Positions 1-6,557 of a stretch of DNA of 37,420 nt are shown in pieces. Each line of letters opens with the position of its first letter. The first letter of the stretch is position 1. The position numbers and the translations under genes were made by a program. Source of the stretch: Gemmatimonadota bacterium (GTDB lineage Bacteria > JBHIER01 > G020348925); the NCBI GenBank assembly GCA_020348925.1, contig CP070758.1, positions 4,001,038 through 4,038,457 of the forward strand. The letters run 5' to 3'. The notes beneath the pieces were generated by a model that ran no database searches, was not told the origin of the DNA, and worked only from the letters and a program-made list of their open reading frames with translations.

Positions 1-332
1 AAGGCAATTCGTCTGCCCGTCGGCGGGACCCCCATGTACTGGCCCTCGTGGGTACCCACGGCGGACCACCGCACTGCAACTTTTTCTTCGGAAGCATCAA
101 TGACAAGATCATCTGTTGTTGCGAAGAAATCGGGAAAAGCCTCGTAAAATCTGACGAGGCCTTCTTTGAAGCCCTTGTTATCAGGAGATCGACCGGCAGG
201 ACTTCGGTCCACAAAATCTGATGTGTGAAGTTCGTCAACAGCGTCCACATTTCTCTTTTGCCAGACCTCGTTCATCCAGCGATCCACGGTCTTTTTCAAG
301 GCACTATTTTCCAATATGTTATTATGGTTCAT
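1..332 (-). CDS. SnoaL-like ester cyclase family protein (3' end cut by window edge)
   Basis: The reverse strand reads from ATG at 332 to the left edge without a stop, giving about 110 residues. The translation begins MNHNNILENSALKKTVDRWM and continues with a helix, an aromatic-rich strand (FYEAFPDFFATTDDLVIDASEEKVAV) and the turn VRWSAVGTHEG..MGVPPTGRRI. This G(T/H)H.G.(Y/F)MG..PTG(R/K) pattern is characteristic of the SnoaL / ester-cyclase branch of the NTF2-like fold, found in polyketide cyclases and many small proteins of unknown substrate. The C-terminal third is missing because the window ends. It lies 30 bp downstream of the L,D-transpeptidase gene on the same strand and may share its transcript, although the functions look unrelated. 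No clear Shine-Dalgarno precedes the ATG. The family call is fairly secure; the substrate is unknown. Confidence 0.8.
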   Translation of the reverse strand, partial: MNHNNILENSALKKTVDRWMNEVWQKRNVDAVDELHTSDFVDRSPAGRSPDNKGFKEGLVRFYEAFPDFFATTDDLVIDASEEKVAVRWSAVGTHEGQYMGVPPTGRRIA

Positions 333-362
333 CGGTTTTTCGTGATCCGAAACAGGAGAGGG

Positions 363-1034
363 TTAATTGTAAATTTCAACCAGCGTACCTTCCTGTACGA
401 AGTCGAACAACTCTATCACATCCCCGTTCTTCATTCTTATACATCCGTGTGAGGCAGGCGTTCCGATCAATCCTTCTTCCGGAGTTCCGTGTATATAGAT
501 GAGGCGTCTGAACGTGTCGACTCCAGTGCCCTTGTTGATGCCCGGCTCCATTCCCTTCAACCAAAGTATGCGCGTCGTCTTCAGATCTTTTCGCGTCTCT
601 GAGTTGTCAGTATAGATGCGTGCCGTCCTCCCTGTGTTTCGGCGAGCGTTGAATATGCTTCCGAATTTGGCGCCCCGGCCGATTTTCTCGGCAATACTAT
701 GTGTTCCCAAAGGTGTTTTGTGGCTTCCGGCTCGGTTGCCTGCGCCATTTTTTGACGTTGATATATTGTACAATCTGACGGTTTCATCCCCTTTCACAAG
801 GCGAAGTTTCTGCTCGGGAATACTCACGATGAGGGCGTATTCATCCGATGTTAAACCGAATTTCGATTCCAATTTCTGGAGCGCATCCTCCCAACTTATT
901 AGTTGCTGAGGAACGATCATACCGGCATCCCCGTTCTTATCGTCAGCGCAGAGGGACAGGCTCAAGCATCCCGACACAAGAATAATCAGCGATAACTTAA
1001 AAACACTTGTTTTTTTAAATAGAGATATATGCAT
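363..1034 (-). CDS. L,D-transpeptidase (YkuD family) lipoprotein
   Basis: The 223-residue protein starts with a lipoprotein signal: hydrophobic LSLIILVSGC with Cys in a canonical V-S-G-C lipobox. The catalytic YkuD domain begins near residue 65 (EYALIVSIPEQKLRLVKG) and ends at the C-terminus. It holds the family signature IHGTPEE....PASHGCIRMKN, with the nucleophilic Cys in SHGCIRM and the partner His in YIHG. YkuD enzymes make 3-3 crosslinks in peptidoglycan or attach proteins to it; the lipid anchor puts this one in the periplasm facing the wall. A good promoter lies just upstream (1058-1086). No strong Shine-Dalgarno is visible before the ATG, and the leader is only about 17 nt. It is the first gene of a short minus-strand unit that may include the SnoaL-like gene. 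The family is certain; the choice between crosslinking and anchoring roles is not. Confidence 0.93.
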   Translation of the reverse strand: MHISLFKKTSVFKLSLIILVSGCLSLSLCADDKNGDAGMIVPQQLISWEDALQKLESKFGLTSDEYALIVSIPEQKLRLVKGDETVRLYNISTSKNGAGNRAGSHKTPLGTHSIAEKIGRGAKFGSIFNARRNTGRTARIYTDNSETRKDLKTTRILWLKGMEPGINKGTGVDTFRRLIYIHGTPEEGLIGTPASHGCIRMKNGDVIELFDFVQEGTLVEIYN

Positions 1035-1057
1035 CTTGCAGTAATTTTTTTGTATTG

Positions 1058-1086
1058 AGTATACTCTTAGGAGCCAATCTTGACAA
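1058..1086 (-). promoter_or_regulatory. sigma70-type promoter of the L,D-transpeptidase gene
   Basis: On the minus strand TTGTCA (1086-1081) and TATACT (1063-1058) are separated by exactly 17 nt. Transcription would start near 1051, giving a very short leader before the ATG at 1034. Prediction from sequence only. Confidence 0.6.
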
Positions 1087-1314
1087 CATTCCCCATCCCA
1101 TCAATCTGGGGATCTTGAAAAATAAAAATTTTTTTTGTATTAGCAAGGAAAAAGTTATCGATAGGCATAGAACCTCATATGGTTACCAACGAGAATGTGC
1201 CTCAACTGGTCATTTTCTGGAGGTGGTGAAAAGTAAAAGATGGTGGAAGAAAAGATAAACTGTTGTCTAAACGACCTTGAGTCATTCTAAGAACACAATG
1301 ATTGGGAAACTCTA

Positions 1315-1342
1315 AGAGAGGCAGCGAACCCACTGCCTCTCT
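1315..1342 (-). terminator. hairpin downstream of the 1385-1930 gene
   Basis: AGAGAGGCAG (1315-1324) pairs perfectly with CTGCCTCTCT (1333-1342) around an 8-nt loop. It lies 43 nt after the stop of the minus-strand gene ending at 1385. The T-rich side is better on the plus strand (GTTTTCATTT), so it may work as a bidirectional or weak terminator. The rest of 1087-1384 shows no convincing gene; a 67-codon plus-strand ORF there has no family features. Confidence 0.5.
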
Positions 1343-1384
1343 GTTTTCATTTCTCTGCTTTTTAGGATCGAAGATCTTGCTCTG

Positions 1385-1930
1385 TTAGTTCCCGGCCGTG
1401 AAGGAGACTATGACCGCTAAGCTTTCGGCAACAACAATATGAAAGGGTACATTCTCAGCAATGGCGTAAACGTAGAAGTCACCACTCTCCACTTGGGCTT
1501 TCAGTTCCTCAAAGTTCATGAGATATTGGGTCGACTCCTCTCGTTCAATGACTACTGTTTGATTGGGGGGAATAACTATGCCTTTAAGTACAAGACTTGC
1601 ATTGTTCTGAATGGCGGACAGTGTGTTCAAAGCACCATTATCGCTAATGTAGATCTGGCCCGTGGCTTCGGTGTCCTCCTGATTCGTTATCTTGGCCGCA
1701 AACTCCACGGATTCAATACTGTTTATTTCGTCCCTGTGGTCCTCCCAGACGTCATTTCCCTCCAGGGTGAAATACTCCGACCCGATATTGTCCTCTTCTG
1801 AATTGATTGAGGCTTCAATATAAACCACAATCGTAAAGGTTTTGGTAATGAGGAGACAACCGGCAAACACAAGACAGAGGAAAATGGATCCTCCTATGAA
1901 GAACCTCTTTCGCTGTAATAATGATTTCAT
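1385..1930 (-). CDS. hypothetical envelope lipoprotein
   Basis: The product has 181 residues: a basic start (MKSLLQRKRFF), one hydrophobic segment ending FLCLVFAGC, then a mostly beta-rich domain without a family I recognise. The Cys near residue 25 could be lipidated (F-A-G-C is an acceptable though not ideal lipobox); otherwise the segment is a signal anchor. The soluble part has alternating strands (EFAAKITNQEDTEATGQIYISDNG, LVLKGIVIPPNQTVVI) that suggest an immunoglobulin-like or beta-sandwich fold, but this is only an impression. The start ATG at 1930 is supported by AAGAGGAG about 10 nt upstream. It lies 42 nt downstream of the outer-membrane-type gene 1973-2536 with no promoter of its own visible, so the two probably form an operon of envelope proteins. 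Confidence 0.6.
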   Translation of the reverse strand: MKSLLQRKRFFIGGSIFLCLVFAGCLLITKTFTIVVYIEASINSEEDNIGSEYFTLEGNDVWEDHRDEINSIESVEFAAKITNQEDTEATGQIYISDNGALNTLSAIQNNASLVLKGIVIPPNQTVVIEREESTQYLMNFEELKAQVESGDFYVYAIAENVPFHIVVAESLAVIVSFTAGN

Positions 1931-1972
1931 TTCAATAACACTCCTCTTGGTTCAGACATTGATAAATAATAT

Positions 1973-2536
1973 TTAGTAGGCTTCTCCAAGTCCAAAGTAG
2001 TAGTTGAGTCCACCGCTGATCCCGATGTTTTTCCTGGAACCCCCACCGTCAAGGGTGATGATATGGATTTTTGGACTTATCTCGGCTGACAATTTCCCTA
2101 ATCCAATCTCTAAGCCCGGTCCGAAGTTGAACCCGAAACGGCTCTGATCAGGAGGACCTTTTTTACTCAAGGAATAAGACCCAATACCACCGGCGAAATG
2201 AAAATGGACACCTTGATCACAGGACATTGAACCGAGGATGAGGTTCAATCCAAAGGAGTTGATACTTCCTCCCTCCATGCTCTGGTCATCATCCCAAACT
2301 TCAGCCGACGACTCCCCTTGACTCAGTTTCGTGTAAAAGACCTCAAACCCGAGAAGAGGAACGAGACCCAGACGGGCCTTGAAACCGAAGAGAGAGCTAG
2401 TACCGGCGTCCTCCTGGGCAACGGGGATATTGGTCCCCACGAATCCACCCAGACCGATCTTGCTCCCCAAGACCTCTGAGGCGACTCCTGCCACGAGGAG
2501 GAACGAAATTACAAAGACAGAAATTCTTTTCATCAT
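1973..2536 (-). CDS. predicted outer-membrane beta-barrel protein
   Basis: From the ATG at 2536 the protein is about 187 residues. An AAAGGAGG site (2540-2547) directly precedes tandem ATG codons at 2536 and 2533; either could be used, the second having the better spacing. A longer frame to 2572 is unlikely because it would run through this ribosome site. A signal peptide (ISVFVISFLLVAGVASEVLG) is followed by glycine-rich amphipathic strands (KIGLGGFVGTNIP, ARLGLVPLLGFEVFY, HFHFAGGIGSYSL, RFGFNFGPGLEIGLGKLSAEISPKI). It ends ISGGLNYYFG before a short tail. This looks like a small porin-like or OmpA/OmpW-type eight-stranded barrel. Function unknown. It is transcribed from the promoter at 2587-2615 and is followed by the lipoprotein gene 1385-1930. 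Confidence 0.7.
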   Translation of the reverse strand: MMKRISVFVISFLLVAGVASEVLGSKIGLGGFVGTNIPVAQEDAGTSSLFGFKARLGLVPLLGFEVFYTKLSQGESSAEVWDDDQSMEGGSINSFGLNLILGSMSCDQGVHFHFAGGIGSYSLSKKGPPDQSRFGFNFGPGLEIGLGKLSAEISPKIHIITLDGGGSRKNIGISGGLNYYFGLGEAY

Positions 2537-2586
2537 ATACCTCCTTTCAAAATTCCTGATAAAGTTCCTCAAATGCTGACTCTTTG

Positions 2587-2615
2587 AATGTATGACGTCG
2601 GTGATGGCCAGTCAA
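2587..2615 (-). promoter_or_regulatory. sigma70-type promoter of the outer-membrane protein gene
   Basis: On the minus strand TTGACT (2615-2610) and TACATT (2592-2587) are spaced by 17 nt, giving a start near 2580 and a leader of about 44 nt that holds the AAAGGAGG site. The same TTGACT/TACATT pair occurs at the cold-shock gene. Confidence 0.6.
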
Positions 2616-2817
2616 GTATTTTCGAAAAAATTTTCAGAAACCTCATAGGAGCGATTGGGCGAGCTGTCCTTTATGAGCAATTAAGAGAACTCAGCATATG
2701 AGGGTGTTGAACAAGGGATTTTTCGACTCCGTTTCGTTGAGAAATCTGATTGTGGAAACAAGTCTGCAACAGCTTGAGGCGAGCGAATGACGGTGAATCG
2801 GGAGTACTAAGCCGATC

Positions 2818-2859
2818 ATTCCCGCCCGCATCGGTTGCGGGAAAGGCTTCAGCGGGAAT
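2818..2859. repeat. nested inverted repeat in a gene-free stretch
   Basis: ATTCCCGC (2818-2825) pairs with GCGGGAAT (2852-2859), and inside it CCCGCA (2825-2830) pairs with TGCGGG (2836-2841). It lies in the roughly 360-bp stretch 2616-2977, where I see no gene; a 71-codon minus-strand ORF across the hairpin has no recognisable features. The shape suggests a REP-type intergenic repeat, but only one copy is present in this window. Confidence 0.4.
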
Positions 2860-2977
2860 CTCCTCGAGGCGCAGAGCGGACATCATTAATATTGCGCAAT
2901 TGAGGTGAAAATTAGGTTTGCTCTTTGTCCGAGTTTTACTCCCTGTTGTGAGAAAACGAAAGAAATCAAGAATTCCC

Positions 2978-3006
2978 TTGACTTTTAGCCTCGGGAGTTT
3001 TACATT
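2978..3006 (+). promoter_or_regulatory. sigma70-type promoter of the cold-shock gene
   Basis: TTGACT (2978-2983), 17-nt spacer, TACATT (3001-3006). The start would be near 3013, leaving an untranslated leader of nearly 120 nt before the ATG at 3132. Long leaders are typical of cspA-type mRNAs. Confidence 0.6.
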
Positions 3007-3047
3007 TGAGCGAGATTTTCGAAAGGTAGCTAAACCATCGACGGATT

Positions 3048-3092
3048 ATACGACGGGTGATGAGTAGCTTGTTCGATCATCACCCGTCGTAT
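3048..3092 (+). promoter_or_regulatory. 16-bp leader hairpin of the cold-shock mRNA (possible attenuator or thermosensor)
   Basis: ATACGACGGGTGATGA (3048-3063) pairs without mismatch with TCATCACCCGTCGTAT (3077-3092); the loop is 13 nt. The second arm is followed by TTTATT, so the element resembles an intrinsic terminator placed inside the leader, between the promoter at 2978-3006 and the ribosome site at 3114-3120. It could be an attenuator, a temperature-responsive structure as known for cspA leaders, or the terminator of an unseen upstream transcript. Confidence 0.6.
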
Positions 3093-3131
3093 TTTATTCG
3101 AAAGCTTGAGCGAAAGGAGGTGACATCGGTT

Positions 3132-3332
3132 ATGCCAGTCGGACGCGTAAAATGGTTTAATGAACGTAAAGGATTTGGATTTATTGGACAGGAGTCTGGA
3201 GATGATGTCTTTGTCCACCATTCTGCCATTCAGGGTGAGGGCTTCAAGACCCTTTATGAGGGTGAGGAGGTCGAGTTTGAGATCATTCAAGATCCTAAAG
3301 GCCTCAGGGCAGATAAGGTGGTGAAGTTATAA
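3132..3332 (+). CDS. csp: cold-shock domain protein (CspA family)
   Basis: The product is 66 residues, the normal length of single-domain bacterial cold-shock proteins. It shows [16 protein letters not shown] with the RNP1 motif KGFGFI and the RNP2 motif DVFVHHSAI, then the conserved GEEVEFEI and GLRADKV strands. These five-stranded OB-fold proteins bind single-stranded RNA and DNA and melt mRNA structure. The start is the ATG at 3132 because AAGGAGG lies at 3114-3120; longer frames to 3057 would begin inside the leader hairpin. The gene is monocistronic: its own promoter (2978-3006), a structured leader (3048-3092) and a strong terminator (3350-3404). Which csp paralog it is cannot be decided. 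Confidence 0.95.
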   Translation: MPVGRVKWFNERKGFGFIGQESGDDVFVHHSAIQGEGFKTLYEGEEVEFEIIQDPKGLRADKVVKL

Positions 3333-3349
3333 ATCCGGCAAACAAAGTG

Positions 3350-3404
3350 AAAAGGGTCTCTTTATCGGATCATCACGACCAACCGGTAAAGAGACCCTTT
3401 TTTT
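3350..3404 (+). terminator. strong intrinsic terminator of the cold-shock gene
   Basis: AAAAGGGTCTCTTTATCGG (3350-3368) pairs with CCGGTAAAGAGACCCTTTT (3383-3401) with only one G-U wobble, followed by a run of T to 3404. It begins 18 nt after the stop codon. Confidence 0.92.
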
Positions 3405-3965
3405 ATGCCCAATCGCGGGAGGGTGTCAATGCATCTTCGGCCGAAACCCCTTCCCTGCAACATGTAGCCTTGCGATTGTGACTGCGATGAGGGCTCAAAA
3501 AGTGTGCATTTCATCAATCGCTACCGTTTGCATTTTCCCCTCAGTTTTGTACTACACAAATCCTGCCCTCTTATAAAATTCAAGAGCTCTGGGACGATCC
3601 TGTGTGCGGGTATGAAGCCAGAATCGGATCGGATTGAATTCCCATGCTGTCTCGATGATCCTGTTGAGAAAATTATTTCTTATTTTCTCGTTTGAAGAAA
3701 AGAGGGGAGAAAGCACTCCTGTCCGAGATGAATTTAGGTAAATCGAGCTCCGATTTAAATTTCTTTAAAAAACATGGAATCACCGCTCCAAGGAGCAGAG
3801 GGCTTCTTTTTTAGGTACAATGTAAAAAACCACTGCAAAATATCGGTTTTTTTTGAGAAATCGCATTTGCAGCAGATTCGGGTTTCGCATAGAGAGACCT
3901 TGTTATTCTTTATTATTAACGACTTAAACCGTTTTCATGCAGTTTTTATTGAAATCATTTTATTT
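3405..3965. other. gene-free stretch upstream of the pilin gene
   Basis: No ORF here has family features or a convincing ribosome site. It contains one inverted repeat, AAAAAACC (3824-3831) with GGTTTTTT (3845-3852), followed by further T, which looks like a plus-strand terminator although no gene is seen before it. The rest is the likely enhancer region for the sigma54 promoter at 3966. Confidence 0.5.
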
Positions 3966-3981
3966 TGGCACAAACATTGCA
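3966..3981 (+). promoter_or_regulatory. sigma54 (RpoN) -24/-12 promoter of the pilin gene
   Basis: TGGCAC (3966-3971), AAACA, TTGCA (3977-3981) matches the RpoN consensus TGGCAC-N5-TTGC(A/T) at every defined position with correct spacing. Transcription should start near 3992, about 54 nt before the GTG start at 4046. Pilin genes under RpoN and the PilS/PilR system are well known in other bacteria. Confidence 0.87.
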
Positions 3982-4045
3982 TATTGTTAAGAAGTGGAGT
4001 GATGCCATCACGCGTAACCTCCGATTCAAAAGGCGGTGTGTGAGA

Positions 4046-4453
4046 GTGTTTGATTGGAAAAAAAGTCGAGATGGATTCACACTTATAGAGTTATTAATCG
4101 TGGTCGTTATCTTGGGTCTGTTAGCGGCCTTGGCAATACCTCGTTATACCTACACCTCTGGCAAGGCGAAAAAGTCTGAAGCCAAAACGATATTGAAACA
4201 ACTCTTTCAACTGGAAATTTCCTACTTTCAGGAGCACGATCTCTATGTTGCGGGAGCGAACAAAGCGGCTCTTGTGGCCAGCAACTTGGGCTTTGAAGAT
4301 CCGGGAGCCGACACACGGTATGATTATTCGGTCACCGTGGCTGGAAAGACGTTTGTAGCCACAGCTATTGAAATTGGCGATGTTGACCAGGATGGAACTC
4401 CGAACGAGTCCCTCACGATGGATCAGGACGGTCTCGAGGGTGGCGACTGGTAA
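4046..4453 (+). CDS. pilA: type IV pilin (major pilin-like prepilin)
   Basis: The protein of about 135 residues has a short charged leader (FDWKKSRDG) cut by prepilin peptidase after Gly, then the classic mature N-terminus FTLIELLIVVVILGLLAALA with Glu at mature position 5 and Pro in AIPRY. The globular part follows (KAKKSEAKTILKQLFQLEISYFQEH...), ending in an acidic tail DQDGTPNESLTMDQDG that could bind calcium. The start is chosen as GTG 4046, 9 nt after AAGGCGG (4030-4036); GTG 4040 is possible but too close. A TTG at 3965 would start inside the sigma54 promoter and is excluded. It is monocistronic, with terminator 4480-4511. No pilus assembly genes are nearby, so whether it is the major pilin is an inference. 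Confidence 0.9.
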   Translation: MFDWKKSRDGFTLIELLIVVVILGLLAALAIPRYTYTSGKAKKSEAKTILKQLFQLEISYFQEHDLYVAGANKAALVASNLGFEDPGADTRYDYSVTVAGKTFVATAIEIGDVDQDGTPNESLTMDQDGLEGGDW

Positions 4454-4479
4454 CGATTTTTCAAAGATGTCGCAATATG

Positions 4480-4511
4480 GGTGGTGGTTTTTGACCTCCA
4501 CCAATTTTTTT
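4480..4511 (+). terminator. intrinsic terminator of the pilin gene
   Basis: GGTGG (4480-4484) pairs with CCACC (4498-4502) and GG (4486-4487) with CC (4495-4496) around one T-T mismatch, followed by AATTTTTTTATT. It lies between the convergent pilin and DUF2779 genes. Confidence 0.65.
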
Positions 4512-4551
4512 ATTCTACCTGACCCCTTTTTTTAAAAAGAGAAAGAAAGAG

Positions 4552-6036
4552 TTAAGCCCTTCCCAAAAGCTCCTCCCGAATTTTCACCATAGCCAGGGTA
4601 TCCTGCCCGCAATAGGAGATTAAATTGAGTCGGATTTTCTTTTTCTCTTCAGAGGGTGTCGAAGGTTCGATCATACGCATATATTCGAGGGATGCCTGTT
4701 CGCCTTCCTGGATGGCCAAGTCGTCGTAGCGCATATCGGGAACAAGAACCGGAAGCACCGATTTCAGGGAGAAGGAACCATGAAATTTGGGATGGTAGTA
4801 ATGAGTCCTAACGATCGCACACAAGTCCTTCATCCGATCCAACGTGGCAAGCAGGGGCCCATGATAGTCGGGGAATTGTTCGGACAATCCTTTCAAAATA
4901 TTTTTTTCATAATCGGTATAGATGAAGATAGTGCTCACCTGCCCCAGGGTTTCAAGCAAGCTGCGGATGAATTCTTCTCTGGGGTCCGTCCGCTCATCCC
5001 AGAGAAAATGTCTTGGCTCCAGACTGCCATCCTTAAAAAGAATATGGTCGGACCACTGAAATGGAATTGTCTGATACGGACTCGTGCCGGCATAGTAGGG
5101 AATAGTCGGACCCATTGTCTCGAAATCAAGGAAGTGAATCGGAAATTCAATATCCGTCAGCTCGGTTTGGAGCGTCATGTCAACATGTTCCTCCTCCGTG
5201 ATCACACAGGTGCGAACACGCTGTTGAAGCTCTGACAACGGGAAGGAATCCGGGATGTCCCGAATACTTAGGGTGCCGAGTTCTGCCAATGCATCCCATT
5301 TTGCTTGAGTTAAGCCGGGGAGTTCGATCACAGGATAGTCCGGAAGATCTTTGGCACAATGTGTCCGAAATTCGCAATTGTTCGATGGTTTGCATGAGAG
5401 AGACGGAATCATGTGAGGCGGTTCAGGTCTGGCAAGAATTTCTTTTTGTTTTGACAACTCGGATGGGATCTTGCTCTGAATTGAGACGACGTGATCTGTC
5501 AAATCTTGAAAATGGAAAAAATCGCGCACGTCAAGTTGGAAACCGTTGTAGACGTAATCTCCATTCAGATGCATGATGCACGTCTGGTTGATGTCCAATC
5601 CGGATCCCTTGAGGACATAATACTGAATACCCAGATCGTACAGATAATCTGCTTTGACTTTCACGCCTGATTTCACCTCGATGAGGTTCCAGCGATTCCT
5701 GTCGAATTTTTCGAGGATGTCAGTGCGTATCCGGATGTCGTCGTGGAGGAAAGCCGCCTGAAAGATGGCCGGCACATCCGAAAAGGTCATGGTGGCATTC
5801 GTCGTTCGAACGGCGTCCTCATGATGAACGTGATCTTCTTCGATAAGTTCTCCACCAGGATAAAGTTCCGTCGCCAGTCTGCCCACATCCTGACCGATCT
5901 CCATTCGAGCTTTTTGAGCCAGAGAGGACTCTCCGGCCAGAACAGGAGCGTAGCACTCAAACCACAACCGTAGCGGGCACTGCAACCCGGATAGAAAGCG
6001 GGATTTGGAGAGTGTCGGAGTTCCTTTTGAATACAT
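4552..6036 (-). CDS. DUF2779 protein: Cas4-like PD-(D/E)XK region plus RNase H-like exonuclease region
   Basis: The 494-residue protein matches the DUF2779 family in layout. The N-terminal half is Cas4/RecB-like: SGLQCPLRLWF with Cys20, a nuclease core D106 (RTDILEK) and E120-V-K122 (LIEVKSG), then Cys215, Cys221 and Cys227. With Cys20 these can hold a 4Fe-4S cluster as in Cas4 and AddB. The C-terminal half begins IHFLDFETMGPTIPYY (D304, E306), continues with FIYTDYEKNIL and ends SYCGQDTLAMV. This resembles the ExoI, ExoII and ExoIII motifs of DnaQ-like 3'-5' exonucleases. Members are usually annotated without function; DNA or RNA end processing is likely. No CRISPR or recombination gene is adjacent. 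It is convergent with the pilin gene and stands alone. The start ATG at 6036 has only AAGAGA upstream. Confidence 0.85.
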   Translation of the reverse strand: MYSKGTPTLSKSRFLSGLQCPLRLWFECYAPVLAGESSLAQKARMEIGQDVGRLATELYPGGELIEEDHVHHEDAVRTTNATMTFSDVPAIFQAAFLHDDIRIRTDILEKFDRNRWNLIEVKSGVKVKADYLYDLGIQYYVLKGSGLDINQTCIMHLNGDYVYNGFQLDVRDFFHFQDLTDHVVSIQSKIPSELSKQKEILARPEPPHMIPSLSCKPSNNCEFRTHCAKDLPDYPVIELPGLTQAKWDALAELGTLSIRDIPDSFPLSELQQRVRTCVITEEEHVDMTLQTELTDIEFPIHFLDFETMGPTIPYYAGTSPYQTIPFQWSDHILFKDGSLEPRHFLWDERTDPREEFIRSLLETLGQVSTIFIYTDYEKNILKGLSEQFPDYHGPLLATLDRMKDLCAIVRTHYYHPKFHGSFSLKSVLPVLVPDMRYDDLAIQEGEQASLEYMRMIEPSTPSEEKKKIRLNLISYCGQDTLAMVKIREELLGRA

Positions 6037-6443
6037 TCTCTTGTGGATTGTCCGTATTTCGGTTAAGGGGGATTCCCCCTTTCCTGAGGATCGGGAAATT
6101 TTTCGCGTTGCCTTTTATCGATAAGATTCCCGTCAGGTGATCGTACTCGAGAGCCATTCGTTCTCAATGGTAAAGAATAACAATTGAAATTAACTTCTTT
6201 TTTCTCGAAATGCAACTTTTATTGCACCCGGTGAAGGTGTTGAGAGGGAAAAGATTTTCCTCACCCCTCTCCCAGACGTGATAAGTGCTTCATGAGAATT
6301 GCAGTCCGGGTAAAGGGAAGGGTGTCTCCCTTCACCGAAAACATGATGTTGGGACGACACTGTAACCTGATTCTCCCTTTCGGAGTGCGGAGATTAGGAG
6401 GATTTCGCTGGTGTCCTTGGAAGGCTTGGTTTGTTCAACGAGT
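6037..6443. other. gene-free stretch between the DUF2779 gene and the first TPR lipoprotein
   Basis: I see no convincing gene. GAGAGGG near 6242 can pair with CCCTCTC near 6266. A short minus-strand frame from ATG 6157 begins MALEYDHLTGIL, faintly like the HExDH motif of peptide deformylase but lacking its metal-binding His. It has no further homology and overlaps the start of the DUF2779 gene. Confidence 0.4.
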
Positions 6444-6471
6444 TTGAAACTTTCAGAGTGAGTCAAGGTCT
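6444..6471 (+). promoter_or_regulatory. ECF-sigma-like promoter element of TPR lipoprotein 1
   Basis: TTGAAACTTT (6444-6453) is followed by GTCT (6468-6471), so GAAAC and GTCT are exactly 17 nt apart. The same pair with the same spacing stands before both other paralogs (9229-9256, 13699-13726). The AAC-N16/17-(C)GTC layout is that of group IV (ECF) sigma promoters. It lies 86 nt upstream of the start codon. Confidence 0.6.
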
Positions 6472-6557
6472 TATTTACTACAAAAAAGAAGAAAGAGACA
6501 AGATACGAAAGACCAAACAGCCGGAGTCAGGCAGTCGTAAGTCGAAAAGTAAAAAAT

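Noticed and set aside
1055-1258. 67-codon plus-strand ORF
   Set aside because: No ribosome site or homology, and its start overlaps the divergent promoter at 1058-1086.
2671-2886. 71-codon minus-strand ORF
   Set aside because: It covers a nested inverted repeat and has no protein features; more likely an intergenic repeat.
3030-3290. Minus-strand ORF opposite the cold-shock gene
   Set aside because: It is antisense to a certain gene, spans the leader hairpin and has no family features.
3965-4045. Extension of the pilin gene to a TTG start at 3965
   Set aside because: The TTG lies inside the sigma54 promoter (3966-3981), so it would not be transcribed; no ribosome site precedes it.
5957-6157. 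Short minus-strand frame beginning MALEYDHLTGIL, similar to the peptide deformylase motif HExDH
   Set aside because: The metal-binding His is missing, the rest shows no deformylase sequence, a stop lies just upstream, and it overlaps the DUF2779 start. Probably chance or a very small relic.
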